Shown here: positions 8,664 through 17,560 of the stretch, in pieces
How positions within the stretch are numbered: the stretch's first letter is position 1
How the letters are laid out: each line of letters opens with the position of its first letter
Origin: an uncultured Campylobacterales bacterium
Lineage (GTDB): Bacteria > Campylobacterota > Campylobacteria > Campylobacterales > Arcobacteraceae
Length of the DNA: 64,000 nt
Assembly: GCA_947503785.1 (NCBI GenBank)
Contig: CANNFB010000011.1
Location: 1-64,000, forward strand
Reading direction: 5' to 3'
Notes under the pieces: model-generated
What the model saw: only the letters and a program-made list of their open reading frames with translations
What the model was told of the DNA's origin: nothing
Database searches by the model: none
Position numbers and translations under genes: made by a program

Positions 8664-9867
8664 ATATCAAGGTTTTGATTCAAATGGAAAAAAACTAAAA
8701 TCAAAAATAGAAGCTTTAAATTTAAGCGAAGCTAAATCTAAATTAAAATCAAAAAACATACTTTATACTTCTTTAATAGAAGAGGATTTTAGCTTCTCAA
8801 AATTCTCTTTAAAAAGAAAAAAAACTTTAAGTTTGTCTACTTTATCTTATTTAAGTAGAGACTTAAGTATTTATTTAAATTCTGGAATTTCATTAATCTC
8901 TGCAATAAATCTACTAAAGCAAAGATATAAAAATGACAAAGTTCTAAACTCATTTTTTGAATCAATTTCAACTTACTTAGATGAGGGAAAAAACTTTTAC
9001 GTGGCACTTGATTCTCAAAATGTCGTAAACCTTCCAGAATTTTATAAGCAATCAATAAAAATTAGTGAAAATGGAGGCTTATTAGAATCTGTGCTATTGG
9101 AATTATCAACATTTTTAAAAGAACAAGATAGAATAAAAAAACAAGTATCTGCAGCTTTAGCATATCCATTGTTTATTCTTTTTATATCTTTCTTTATGGT
9201 TGGATTTATGTTAAGTTTCATAGTTCCCAAAATTACAGATATATTTACTCAAATAGATCAAGAACTTCCACAAAGTACTAAAATAGTAATAGCTCTTGGA
9301 GATTTTTTCTCAAATAACTATATATATATTATTATAGTACTTTTTGCAGTTATAATTACTTTTTTATTACTAATAAAAAAATCAAAAACTTTCAAGTACG
9401 GCTTTGATAAATTTGTTTTAAAACTTCCATTTTTTTCAACTATGATTGAACAAGGTGAACTAGCAAGATTCTCATATATGAATTCTATTTTGATTAAATC
9501 AGGTGTTCCAATTGTTCAAGGAATAAACTTAAGTGCAAATATTCTAAAAAACTCTGTTATTAAAAGAGTGTTTGTAGAGGCTTCAAAAAGTGTAGTTGAG
9601 GGGAAAAAACTATCTGTATTATTAAGTACAAATAAGATATATAAAATTGATGAAGCTTTTATTCACTCTATTGCAATTGGTGAAGATACTAGCAAGTTAT
9701 CAGAAATACTTAGTAATTTAGCAATTTTATATAATGAAGCGAATAAAGATAAAACGGATATTTTTCTAGCACTACTTGAACCTATATTTATGCTATTTGT
9801 TGGTGTTACAATTGGATTTATTGTAATTTCAATGTTATTGCCAATTTTCTCGATGAACTTAAGTTAA
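8653..9867 (+). CDS. gspF: type II secretion inner-membrane platform protein GspF
   Basis: 404 aa, the typical length. It starts FKYQGFDSNGKKLKSKIEA, the standard opening of GspF/PilC proteins, followed by two T2SSF domains (about residues 65-185 and 265-390). Three hydrophobic segments are visible near 165-190, 215-240 and 372-398. The protein forms the inner-membrane platform that couples the GspE ATPase to pseudopilus assembly. Confidence 0.93.
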   Translation: MLFKYQGFDSNGKKLKSKIEALNLSEAKSKLKSKNILYTSLIEEDFSFSKFSLKRKKTLSLSTLSYLSRDLSIYLNSGISLISAINLLKQRYKNDKVLNSFFESISTYLDEGKNFYVALDSQNVVNLPEFYKQSIKISENGGLLESVLLELSTFLKEQDRIKKQVSAALAYPLFILFISFFMVGFMLSFIVPKITDIFTQIDQELPQSTKIVIALGDFFSNNYIYIIIVLFAVIITFLLLIKKSKTFKYGFDKFVLKLPFFSTMIEQGELARFSYMNSILIKSGVPIVQGINLSANILKNSVIKRVFVEASKSVVEGKKLSVLLSTNKIYKIDEAFIHSIAIGEDTSKLSEILSNLAILYNEANKDKTDIFLALLEPIFMLFVGVTIGFIVISMLLPIFSMNLS

Positions 9868-9886
9868 CTCAAGTGTATAAACAAAT

Positions 9887-10561
9887 ATGAAAAAATCTAT
9901 TGTTTTATTGATTTCACTTTTTTTTATTTCTGCTTTATCTATTTTGATTATTAAAAACCTAGAAGATACAAGTACCTTCATAGAAGAAAAAAATCATAAA
10001 ATAAATAGAGTTCAATTACTTACATCAATTAATAATATTCAAACTGAAATAAGTAAGATATTTAACAACAACAAAAAAAGAATTGATGATATTATTGTTA
10101 AATTAAATTCTGAATATATTCCAATAAATGTAAAAAATATCTTAATTTCATTTACTATAACTAAATATAACAAAGTTGATATAAACCTATTATCAAATAA
10201 AGATAATAAAAAATATCAAGAAATAAATAGCTTATTTAATGACTATAAAATTAGTGATTTTGATACTTTTCGATATGTTTTTAAGACAATAAAAGATGAG
10301 TATAAAAACACTAGAACTTCTGGTGTAGAGTTTATAAAAAATCATAAGCAAATTGATGATATAATAAAAATATTTATTAAAGAAACTTATAATGATGAAA
10401 TCTTAAATATCAAAGATAAATTAGGTTTTATTAAAAAAGAAAAAGATGAAAAGTTATATGAACTTTTTGTAAAAGTTAATTATTTAACTGATTTTGCGAA
10501 GGCTTATTATATTCTTAATGAAAAAGGGGAAGTAAAATATTTTGAGTCTAGTTTCAAGTAA
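9887..10561 (+). CDS. probable GspK-like minor pseudopilin
   Basis: 224 aa. It starts MKKSIVLLISLFFISALSILII: a short basic leader and a single helix that lacks the Glu at +5, as is typical for GspK, the pseudopilus tip subunit. The remainder is Lys/Ile/Asn-rich and helical. It is shorter than classical GspK (about 300 aa or more), and I see no further GspK motif, so the name rests on the helix and on its position directly before gspL. It ends overlapping the next gene by 20 bases. Confidence 0.55.
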   Translation: MKKSIVLLISLFFISALSILIIKNLEDTSTFIEEKNHKINRVQLLTSINNIQTEISKIFNNNKKRIDDIIVKLNSEYIPINVKNILISFTITKYNKVDINLLSNKDNKKYQEINSLFNDYKISDFDTFRYVFKTIKDEYKNTRTSGVEFIKNHKQIDDIIKIFIKETYNDEILNIKDKLGFIKKEKDEKLYELFVKVNYLTDFAKAYYILNEKGEVKYFESSFK

Positions 10562-11456
10562 TAATAAGAAAGTATTTTTATCAACTAATACAAAGATAAC
10601 TAGTACTGAAAAAGTTAATATTATACTCTCTCCTGAATTATATTGGGTTAGAATATTTGATATACCTGTAAAAAACACTACACATGCTAGACATGTTTTG
10701 CCTACCTTATTTGAAGATATTTTAAGTGATATATCTGAACTATCATATCAAGTAGTAAAGCTTGAAGAAAATAAATATTTATGTTTTGCATATATAAATA
10801 AAACTATATATGAAGCAATTAAAAAATCTGGAATACCTTTATCTTTAGTAGATAATATTTATTTTGCACAAAATGAGTGTGAGAAAATAAAAGAGTTTAC
10901 TTTTGATAATAAAAGTTTTATCTACTCACCTGACAATATTTTGATCAAAGTTCCAAATATAATGCTTTCAAATCCTATAAATCTGAATGAAAATATAAAT
11001 AAAATAGAGTTGTCATCACATAAAATTGATATAAAACTATATAACAATGTTTTGTCTTCAAAACAAGTTTATTCAATACTAGCGATTATATTATGTATTA
11101 GTATTATTAATATTTACAAATTGTTTGATTGTAAAGCACAGAGTTCTAAAATCGAAAATGAAATTGATATACAAAAGGAACAGAGTAATCTTCCCTCAAG
11201 TATCTTACAAACAAATTCAATATTAAAAAAATATGAATCAATTGAAAATAAAGATATCAAAAAAAGAGATTTCCTAGAATATCTATTATCAAATAAAACA
11301 TTTAAAATAGATAAAATAAATTTAAATAAAGATATATTTTTTATTACATTTAACAGTAGTGATAAAGTAAGAGTAGAGAAGTATATATCAAAAAAGTATA
11401 AAATTATCTCAAGTAAAGTAAAAGCTTTAGATATCCAAGTACAGGTTAAATTATGA
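10542..11456 (+). CDS. GspL-like type II secretion assembly protein
   Basis: 304 aa with a TTG start; a GGGGA site lies 11 bases upstream. Residues 1-160 resemble the cytoplasmic actin-like domain of GspL/PilM (LSPELYWVRIFDIPVKN, then HARHVLPTLFEDIL). One membrane segment lies near 176-192 (SILAIILCISIINIYKL), followed by a periplasmic coiled-coil and a small ferredoxin-like domain. GspL links the GspE ATPase to GspM and GspC. The stop overlaps the following ATG by four bases (ATGA). Confidence 0.75.
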   Translation: MSLVSSNNKKVFLSTNTKITSTEKVNIILSPELYWVRIFDIPVKNTTHARHVLPTLFEDILSDISELSYQVVKLEENKYLCFAYINKTIYEAIKKSGIPLSLVDNIYFAQNECEKIKEFTFDNKSFIYSPDNILIKVPNIMLSNPINLNENINKIELSSHKIDIKLYNNVLSSKQVYSILAIILCISIINIYKLFDCKAQSSKIENEIDIQKEQSNLPSSILQTNSILKKYESIENKDIKKRDFLEYLLSNKTFKIDKINLNKDIFFITFNSSDKVRVEKYISKKYKIISSKVKALDIQVQVKL

Positions 11457-11848
11457 AGAGAATAAATCCTTTATATTTAATTGCTTTAACATTAACCTTT
11501 TTATTTATATCTTTATATTCTTTAAATAATGAGAAATTATCTTTTATAGAAAAAAAAGATGAATTAAACTTAATAAAACAAAAAGCAAAAGATTATAAGT
11601 CATATAAAGAATCTTGGAACAATGAAGCTTTTGTAAGTAAAACATTAGACAATATCTTAAAAAGTCGTCAATTTTCTAATCAAAAAGTATTAAGAGTAAA
11701 AACTAAAAACAGTGTAAAAGTTAAAATACAATCAAATGATCAAAATATTTTAAATGCATTTTTAAATAAGATTTTGAATAAAAAACTAATTATAAGAAAA
11801 CTTGCAATAGAAAAAAGTTTTGTTAATGTAGAAATAGGAATCAACTAA
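11453..11848 (+). CDS. GspM-like type II secretion protein
   Basis: 131 aa. A short cytoplasmic start, one membrane helix (about residues 5-23, LYLIALTLTFLFISLYSL), a coiled-coil and a small alpha/beta C-terminal domain. This layout, and its place between a GspL-like and a GspN-like gene, is that of GspM, the GspL partner. Sequence motifs are weak at this divergence. The stop shares one base with the next ATG (TAATG). Confidence 0.65.
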   Translation: MKRINPLYLIALTLTFLFISLYSLNNEKLSFIEKKDELNLIKQKAKDYKSYKESWNNEAFVSKTLDNILKSRQFSNQKVLRVKTKNSVKVKIQSNDQNILNAFLNKILNKKLIIRKLAIEKSFVNVEIGIN

Positions 11849-12375
11849 TGAAAAAGATTTTTAAACTACTTATATATGTTGTATCTTTTATAGCTTGTAC
11901 TTTAGTTTTTTTGCCAAAAGCATCTATTTATAATTTATTAGAGCAAGAATTATCAAAACAAAATATTATAATCTCAGATGAAAAAAGAGATGAAAAACTT
12001 TTAAGTTTAGATATAAGTGATGCAAAGGTTTATTATCAAGATATAGAGGGTGCAAATATAAATAGCATCAATTTCTTCTCTTCGGTCTTTTATTCAAAAA
12101 TAGAAGTTAGTGATGTTAAATTATTACAAAGCTTGGCATCATTTTTCCCTCCTCATATTAAAAAAGTTGAATTAAAATATTCAGCCTTAGATTATAAAAA
12201 TATAAATATTTATTCACTTGGAGATTTCGGTGTATTAAATGGAAATATTAATTTAATAGATAGAACTTTAATACTTAAACTAGAAGCCTCAAATAAAATG
12301 AAAAGAGAATATTCAAGAGTATTAAAACAAATGAAATTAGATGAAGGGATATATGTTTATGAATATAGATTTTAA
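11848..12375 (+). CDS. GspN-like type II secretion protein
   Basis: 175 aa. An N-terminal signal-anchor (about residues 4-25) is followed by a beta-rich periplasmic domain of the GspN/AsmA kind: LLSLDISDAKVYYQDIEGANINSI and VELKYSALDYKNINIYSLGDFGVLNG-type strands. GspN is optional in T2SS and of unclear function; it is shorter here than the usual 230-250 aa. It overlaps the gspC-like gene by 17 bases or more. Confidence 0.55.
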   Translation: MKKIFKLLIYVVSFIACTLVFLPKASIYNLLEQELSKQNIIISDEKRDEKLLSLDISDAKVYYQDIEGANINSINFFSSVFYSKIEVSDVKLLQSLASFFPPHIKKVELKYSALDYKNINIYSLGDFGVLNGNINLIDRTLILKLEASNKMKREYSRVLKQMKLDEGIYVYEYRF

Positions 12376-13177
12376 TAAATTAATTCAAAAATTAATTCCA
12401 TATGCTTTTATTTTATTACTAGCATATTTAATTTCAACAATAATCTTTATATATTTGCCTAAAAATGGAGTAGATTTTATAGATAATTCAATACAAACTT
12501 TAGAGTATAGAAAATATGATGGTTTTTATTCTAATGCTAAAGCAATAATTAAAAAGAAAGAAGTTAAAAAAGTTGTAAAACAAAAAACACTTTCTAATTA
12601 TACTTTAAAAGCAATTTACTCAACTACTTCAAATAGTGGCTGGATTACTATTGAAAATAAGCAAAATAGAAAAAGCTATATTCTCTCACAATTTGAAGAA
12701 ATTGATGGATATATTCTTACTAAACTTTTTAAAAACTATATAGTTTTAGAAAAACAAGCTAAAGAGTATCGATTAGATATAAAACAAGCAAATGAAAAAG
12801 TTGCGTATAAGGTGACTAATGTTGTAAATAATATAAAGGAAAATATTGTAGTTGAGGGAAATAGTGTAGTAATAAATAGAGATTATTTAAACTCTTATGT
12901 TAATGATATTGATAAAGTATGGAATAATATAGCTATAAATGAAATTAGAGCCAATGGTAAAATAGAAGGTTTTAAAGTTATGCGAGTTACAAAGAAATCT
13001 GTTTTTGGTAAACTTGGTTTAAAAAAGAATGATGTTATAAAATCTATTAATAATAATATTTTAACATCGTATGCTGATGCTTTTAAAGTTTATAATAATA
13101 TCAGTAATACAAAATATTTAAATTTAGAAATTTTAAGAAATAATGAAATATTGGAGTTAAATTATGAGATTGATTAG
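12359..13177 (+). CDS. gspC: GspC-like protein with C-terminal PDZ domain
   Basis: 272 aa from this ATG. AAGGGA at 12344-12349 fits the ATG at 12359 (spacing 9) better than those at 12341 or 12353. One membrane helix near residues 10-32 is followed by a homology region (ALKAIYSTTSNSGWITIENKQ-like, with LSQFEEIDGYILTKLF) and a PDZ domain at about 190-270: GKIEGFKVMRVTKKSVFGKLGLKKND, then VIKSINNN. GspC connects the inner-membrane platform to the secretin and takes part in substrate recognition. It overlaps gspD by 14 bases. Confidence 0.8.
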   Translation: MNIDFNKLIQKLIPYAFILLLAYLISTIIFIYLPKNGVDFIDNSIQTLEYRKYDGFYSNAKAIIKKKEVKKVVKQKTLSNYTLKAIYSTTSNSGWITIENKQNRKSYILSQFEEIDGYILTKLFKNYIVLEKQAKEYRLDIKQANEKVAYKVTNVVNNIKENIVVEGNSVVINRDYLNSYVNDIDKVWNNIAINEIRANGKIEGFKVMRVTKKSVFGKLGLKKNDVIKSINNNILTSYADAFKVYNNISNTKYLNLEILRNNEILELNYEID

Positions 13178-15131
13178 AGTTGTACTATTAGTTTTTTTAC
13201 TAAATTTTATATCACAAGCAGATGAAAAAATAAATATAAATTTTAAAGATTTAAAAATAATGGATTTAGTAAAAATCACATCAAAAATCATTGATAAAAA
13301 TATTTTAGTAACTCAAGAAATAAAAGGAAATGTTGACTTTATTTCTACTAAGCCTTTAGAAAAAAAAGAGTTAGTTAAAATTTTAATCTATTCACTTGAA
13401 GCTAAAGGTTTTACAATTGTTCAAAGTGACGATATTATGAGAATAGTAAAGTTATCTGAGAGTGCAAAAAACAATGTACCTATAATAAATGGCAATCAAG
13501 AAAAACTTTACTATCAAATGGTAACAGAAATATTTTCTGTACACAATGCTAATGCTGATTACATAGCTTCGAAAGTTAGACATCTTATTTCAAAGACTGC
13601 AAAACTTGTGACAAACAAAGAATCAAATACTTTAGTAATTACAGACTTTAAAGATAATATTAAAACTATTAAAAAAGTTGTAAGTGTTATGACTTATGGA
13701 GCTAAGAAAAGTATTGAAATTATTGAGCTTAAAAATATAAAGGCGTCAGAAGCTAAGAAAAATCTAGATGCAGTAGCAAAATCAATTTTTAATGCGAAAA
13801 TTGAGACTGAAAAGGTTTCCATTATTGCAAATGCTGATAATAACTCTTTAGTAATAGTAGGGAAAAGTCAAAATATTAAGTATCTAAAAAAATATGTAAA
13901 AAATATTGATAGTAATGATTCTTTAATTAAAAGAGTTGTGGAAGTTCACTCTCTAAAAAATGTTGAAGCAATAAATGTAATCAAAATAATTGATGGAATA
14001 ATAGGTAAGAAAAAGTATTTAGATCCAAATGCAAAACCTTTATCTTCAGTTGATGAAGAATCAAATTCAATTGTTTTAATGGGGCCTTCTGATGAATTAG
14101 AATATATTAAAGCTATATTATTTGAATTAGATAAGGAAAAAGCTCAAGTTTATGTTCAAGCTAGAATTATAGAAGTAACAAATAGTTTAGTTGATGAAGT
14201 AGGTATTAAATATGGTATTTTAGGTGGAAAATCTGGAAGTAAAGGTTTAGGTACTTTTGCATCAAATTTAAATGGGGGTAGTTCAATTGCCTTTACTCCA
14301 GGAGATATTGGACTAACAATACCAACAATTACAGCAGGACTTGCTCTTGGTGCATCAATCAGTTTACTGGACCAAGATGGTGCTTTAGATATTGTTTCTG
14401 AACCTTCTATTTTAGCAATTAATAATAAAGAAAGTTCTATATATGTTGGAGAAACAATTTCTGTTAAAACTTCATCTTCTGTTACTGATGGAGGAACAAC
14501 TAATGAAAACTTTAAGAGAGAAGATGTTGGACTTACTTTGAAAGTAAAACCTAGAATATCAAATGATAATAAAGTTACTTTAGAAATTAATACAATTTTA
14601 GAAGATGTTAAAACAACTGCAACTAATAGTGGAAATGCTGATACTACAAAAAAAGAAATAAAGACAACTGCAATAGTTAAAAATGGAGAGTCAGTAATAC
14701 TTGGTGGACTAATTGAAGATAAAGAAGAATCAACAGATAGTAGTGTTCCTGGATTAGGTTCTCTCCCTATTATAGGCAATCTATTTTCTCATGATAAAAC
14801 TGATATTAGAAAGCGAAGTTTAGTAATTATTGTAACGCCATATATTATTCCTAAATCAAAAGATTTAACATATGTTAGAAATAAATTATCTGAATTAAAA
14901 CTATTAGAAGATAAATACTTAAAAGATTCTCTTATTAGATTAAAACAAAAACAAATTTTAGATTTAAAAGAAAATAATTCTTATGAGTTAAAGATAAAAG
15001 AACTAGAAGTAGAGTATCAAAAAGCTAAAAATTTAAAGAATGAAGACTTGAATAGTAATATCTCTTATGACAAAGAAAATAATAAACAAAGAGACCATCA
15101 AAAAAGAGTATCAGAGATGTTAGGAAACTAG
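13164..15131 (+). CDS. gspD: type II secretion outer-membrane secretin GspD
   Basis: 655 aa. A signal peptide (MRLIRVVLLVFLLNFISQADE) leads to the N0 domain (INFKDLKIMDLVKITSKIID), then three N-domain repeats with the recurring Asn-x-L-x-I/V-x-G/D signature (NTLVITD, NSLVIVG, NSIVLMG). The secretin core at about 330-560 ends VPGLGSLPIIGNLFS and RKRSLVIIVTPYII, the secretin hallmark. A Lys/Glu-rich coiled-coil tail of roughly 80 residues follows. The protein forms the multimeric outer-membrane channel. No GspS pilotin is visible nearby. The large antisense reading frame within it is an artefact of composition. Confidence 0.95.
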   Translation: MRLIRVVLLVFLLNFISQADEKININFKDLKIMDLVKITSKIIDKNILVTQEIKGNVDFISTKPLEKKELVKILIYSLEAKGFTIVQSDDIMRIVKLSESAKNNVPIINGNQEKLYYQMVTEIFSVHNANADYIASKVRHLISKTAKLVTNKESNTLVITDFKDNIKTIKKVVSVMTYGAKKSIEIIELKNIKASEAKKNLDAVAKSIFNAKIETEKVSIIANADNNSLVIVGKSQNIKYLKKYVKNIDSNDSLIKRVVEVHSLKNVEAINVIKIIDGIIGKKKYLDPNAKPLSSVDEESNSIVLMGPSDELEYIKAILFELDKEKAQVYVQARIIEVTNSLVDEVGIKYGILGGKSGSKGLGTFASNLNGGSSIAFTPGDIGLTIPTITAGLALGASISLLDQDGALDIVSEPSILAINNKESSIYVGETISVKTSSSVTDGGTTNENFKREDVGLTLKVKPRISNDNKVTLEINTILEDVKTTATNSGNADTTKKEIKTTAIVKNGESVILGGLIEDKEESTDSSVPGLGSLPIIGNLFSHDKTDIRKRSLVIIVTPYIIPKSKDLTYVRNKLSELKLLEDKYLKDSLIRLKQKQILDLKENNSYELKIKELEVEYQKAKNLKNEDLNSNISYDKENNKQRDHQKRVSEMLGN

Positions 15132-16634
15132 ATGAATATTCAAGAAATACACAATATAAACTTATTACCTTATGAAGTTGAAAATTATTCTCTTGCTTTA
15201 AAAAGTTATGTACTTTTTTCACAAATTGATGACAAAATTGTAATTGCAATATCTAAAGATTATATGAGTGTTTCTTTTGATTATCTTTCAAAGTTTGAAT
15301 ATGAATATGAAGTAATATTTTTAAGTGAAATATCTTATGAAAGACTTTACAATAAATTTTTAGAAATAAAAACAGATAAAGAAATGAGTGAAATTCAACA
15401 AGAGCAAGAAGATGCAACTGTTGAAGATGAAGATTTTTCAGTAAGTGAGTTTTTAAAAGTTGGAAGTGATATTTTAACATCTGAAGAATCTGCTCCAATT
15501 ATTAAGTTTGTAAATTCACTATTTTACCAAGCCATAAAGAAAAAAGCTTCAGATATTCATATAGAAATGCATGAATTTAGAGCAGAAGTAAGATATAGAG
15601 TAGATGGTGTTTTAGTTAAGCATATTGAGCTAGATAAAAATATAATGTCTTTAGTAATATCTAGAATTAAAGTTATCTCAAATTTAGATATTAGTGAAAA
15701 AAGAATTCCACAAGATGGACGAACACAAATAAAAATTGCAGGAAAAACTTTAGATATTAGGGTTTCTATTCTTCCTACTTTTTATGGGGAAAGAGTTGTA
15801 ATGAGAATCTTGATGCAAAGTGAAGATATCTTATCAGTTAAAGACCTAGGTTTTCCTTCTTATATTACAGATGAGTTAGAAAAAGTACTACGAAACTCGT
15901 ATGGAATGGTATTAGTAACGGGTCCAACTGGAAGTGGAAAGTCTACGACTCTTCACTCACTTTTACATCAAGTTGTAAGTGAAGAAAAAAACATAATTAC
16001 TGTTGAAGATCCAGTTGAGTATAAATCAAATAAATTCTCTCAAATTCAAGTTAATGAAAAAGTAGGGCTTACATTTGCCAGTGGATTAAGATCGATTTTA
16101 AGACAAGATCCAGATATTATAATGCTAGGTGAGATTAGAGATCAAGAAACGGCTTCTATTGCTATTCAATCTGCTTTAACAGGACACTTACTCTTTTCTA
16201 CTCTTCACACAAATAGAGCACCTGCAGCAATTACAAGACTTATTGATATGGGAGTTGAAAAGTTTTTAATCTCTTCTTCATTGCTTGCTGTATTAGCTCA
16301 AAGACTTGTTCGTAAACTTTGCACTTCTTGTAAGTGTGAAGATGATTCAGATGCTTCATATAAACTTTTCTCTTTATCACCTAATACTAAACTTTATAAA
16401 CCAAATGGTTGTAAAGAGTGTAATTTTACAGGATATGCAGGTCGTATTGCGATTGGTGAATTATTTATTATTGATGATGAGATTAAAGAGTATTTAAAAA
16501 CAGATGTTGATGATAATACCTTAATGAATTTAGGACTTAAAAGTGGAATGATTTCTTTAGATAAACAATTAAAACAAATGCTAGAAAATGGAGACACTTC
16601 AGTTTCAGAAGCTGTGAGAATAGGTTTAAAATAA
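15132..16634 (+). CDS. gspE: type II secretion ATPase GspE
   Basis: 500 aa. It has the GspE/PilB order: a short N-terminal domain, then an NTPase core with DIHIEMHEFRAEVRYRVDGV near 140, Walker A GPTGSGKST near 262-270, Asp box EDPVEY, Walker B IIMLGEIRD near 330 and the His box LLFSTLHTNRA. A tetracysteine zinc element follows (CTSC, then CKEC near 395-430). It powers pseudopilus assembly. Its ATG follows the gspD stop directly, with no gap. There is no PilT-like ATPase in the cluster, which supports T2SS over a twitching pilus. Confidence 0.95.
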   Translation: MNIQEIHNINLLPYEVENYSLALKSYVLFSQIDDKIVIAISKDYMSVSFDYLSKFEYEYEVIFLSEISYERLYNKFLEIKTDKEMSEIQQEQEDATVEDEDFSVSEFLKVGSDILTSEESAPIIKFVNSLFYQAIKKKASDIHIEMHEFRAEVRYRVDGVLVKHIELDKNIMSLVISRIKVISNLDISEKRIPQDGRTQIKIAGKTLDIRVSILPTFYGERVVMRILMQSEDILSVKDLGFPSYITDELEKVLRNSYGMVLVTGPTGSGKSTTLHSLLHQVVSEEKNIITVEDPVEYKSNKFSQIQVNEKVGLTFASGLRSILRQDPDIIMLGEIRDQETASIAIQSALTGHLLFSTLHTNRAPAAITRLIDMGVEKFLISSSLLAVLAQRLVRKLCTSCKCEDDSDASYKLFSLSPNTKLYKPNGCKECNFTGYAGRIAIGELFIIDDEIKEYLKTDVDDNTLMNLGLKSGMISLDKQLKQMLENGDTSVSEAVRIGLK

Positions 16635-16635
16635 A

Positions 16636-17031
16636 ATGAAAAAATCTTTTTCTTTAATGGAAGTAATTATTGCTGTTGTGATGCTAAGTGTTGTAATGCT
16701 TACTTTATTACAAATAAAAAGTGATAGTATTTTTATTGTAAGTAAAAACAATGAACAAAGTAAACTAATTGATTATATGCAACTAGTAGTAAATATGAGT
16801 AATGAAGAAAAAAAGAATGAAAATATTTTTTTAGATAGAATTTATAACTTTGATAATGATGAGATTAGAAAAGAGTTTAAAGATATTAAAATCAAAGTTA
16901 AAAGTGAGCAAGTAGATTCCCAAGATTATAATACAGATAGCGTGAATTTTAAAATAATTACAAATGCAAATTCATATTCGATTAATGCTGATATAAAAAA
17001 GAATATTTATACTTTTAAGATTGAGTTATAA
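16636..17031 (+). CDS. minor pseudopilin, GspI-like
   Basis: 131 aa. Prepilin leader MKKS followed by FSLMEVIIAVVMLSVVMLTLL, with Glu at +5 and Ser at -1. Size and the short globular domain suit GspI. It follows gspE by one base and precedes the next prepilin by two. The assignment to I rather than H rests on position next to the GspJ-like gene. Confidence 0.7.
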   Translation: MKKSFSLMEVIIAVVMLSVVMLTLLQIKSDSIFIVSKNNEQSKLIDYMQLVVNMSNEEKKNENIFLDRIYNFDNDEIRKEFKDIKIKVKSEQVDSQDYNTDSVNFKIITNANSYSINADIKKNIYTFKIEL

Positions 17032-17033
17032 AA

Positions 17034-17549
17034 ATGAAGAAAGCTTTTACATTATTAGAAGTTGTTATTTCTATTACAATTTTTATGATTTTATTGATTT
17101 TTTTATATAAAACTTTAGACCAAACTAAACATTCAAACCAGCAGTTTTCAAAATATTCTGAAAACTTAAAATATAAAAATGAATTAAATGATATATTTTT
17201 AGAAGATATATTGGAATCAAAAAGTAAAATTGAGATAAAAAAAGATAATGATAAAAATTCATTATTAAGATTTGAAAGTTCTAATAGCTATCATAATTCA
17301 TTTTTTAATCATATTACATATATGATATCTTCAAATGATAAATTAATTAGAATAGAAAGCAAGGATAAGTTTAACTTAGCTGAAACGCAAATAGATTTTT
17401 ATGATTACTCTTTTATTGATGTCTTATTAGAAGATATTGAGTATTTTGAAGTAAAAGAAAATGGTAAAAAGAGTAATCACAACTATGTTTTTGTTATAAA
17501 ACAAAAAGATAAAGAAAGAATTATTTTTAATACATATAAATTTAAATAA
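17034..17549 (+). CDS. minor pseudopilin, GspJ-like
   Basis: 171 aa. Leader MKKA and helix FTLLEVVISITIFMILLIFLYK with Glu at +5 and Ala at -1. The longer globular domain (NSLLRFESSNSYHNSFFNHITYMIS, then KLIRIESKDKF) follows the GspJ pattern of a beta-rich domain describing a table of strands. Together with the GspI- and GspK-like proteins it would form the pseudopilus tip. It ends 11 bases before the SH3b gene. Confidence 0.7.
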   Translation: MKKAFTLLEVVISITIFMILLIFLYKTLDQTKHSNQQFSKYSENLKYKNELNDIFLEDILESKSKIEIKKDNDKNSLLRFESSNSYHNSFFNHITYMISSNDKLIRIESKDKFNLAETQIDFYDYSFIDVLLEDIEYFEVKENGKKSNHNYVFVIKQKDKERIIFNTYKFK

Positions 17550-17560
17550 AAAGGAAATAG

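Noticed and set aside
14156-14779. 207-codon open frame antisense to gspD
   Set aside because: It lies wholly inside the secretin gene on the other strand, has no ribosome site and a Ser/Pro/Leu composition that mirrors the sense codons.
7744-17549. Type IV twitching pilus cluster
   Set aside because: There is no PilT-type ATPase, no PilMNOPQ set; GspG and GspC/PDZ features indicate T2SS.
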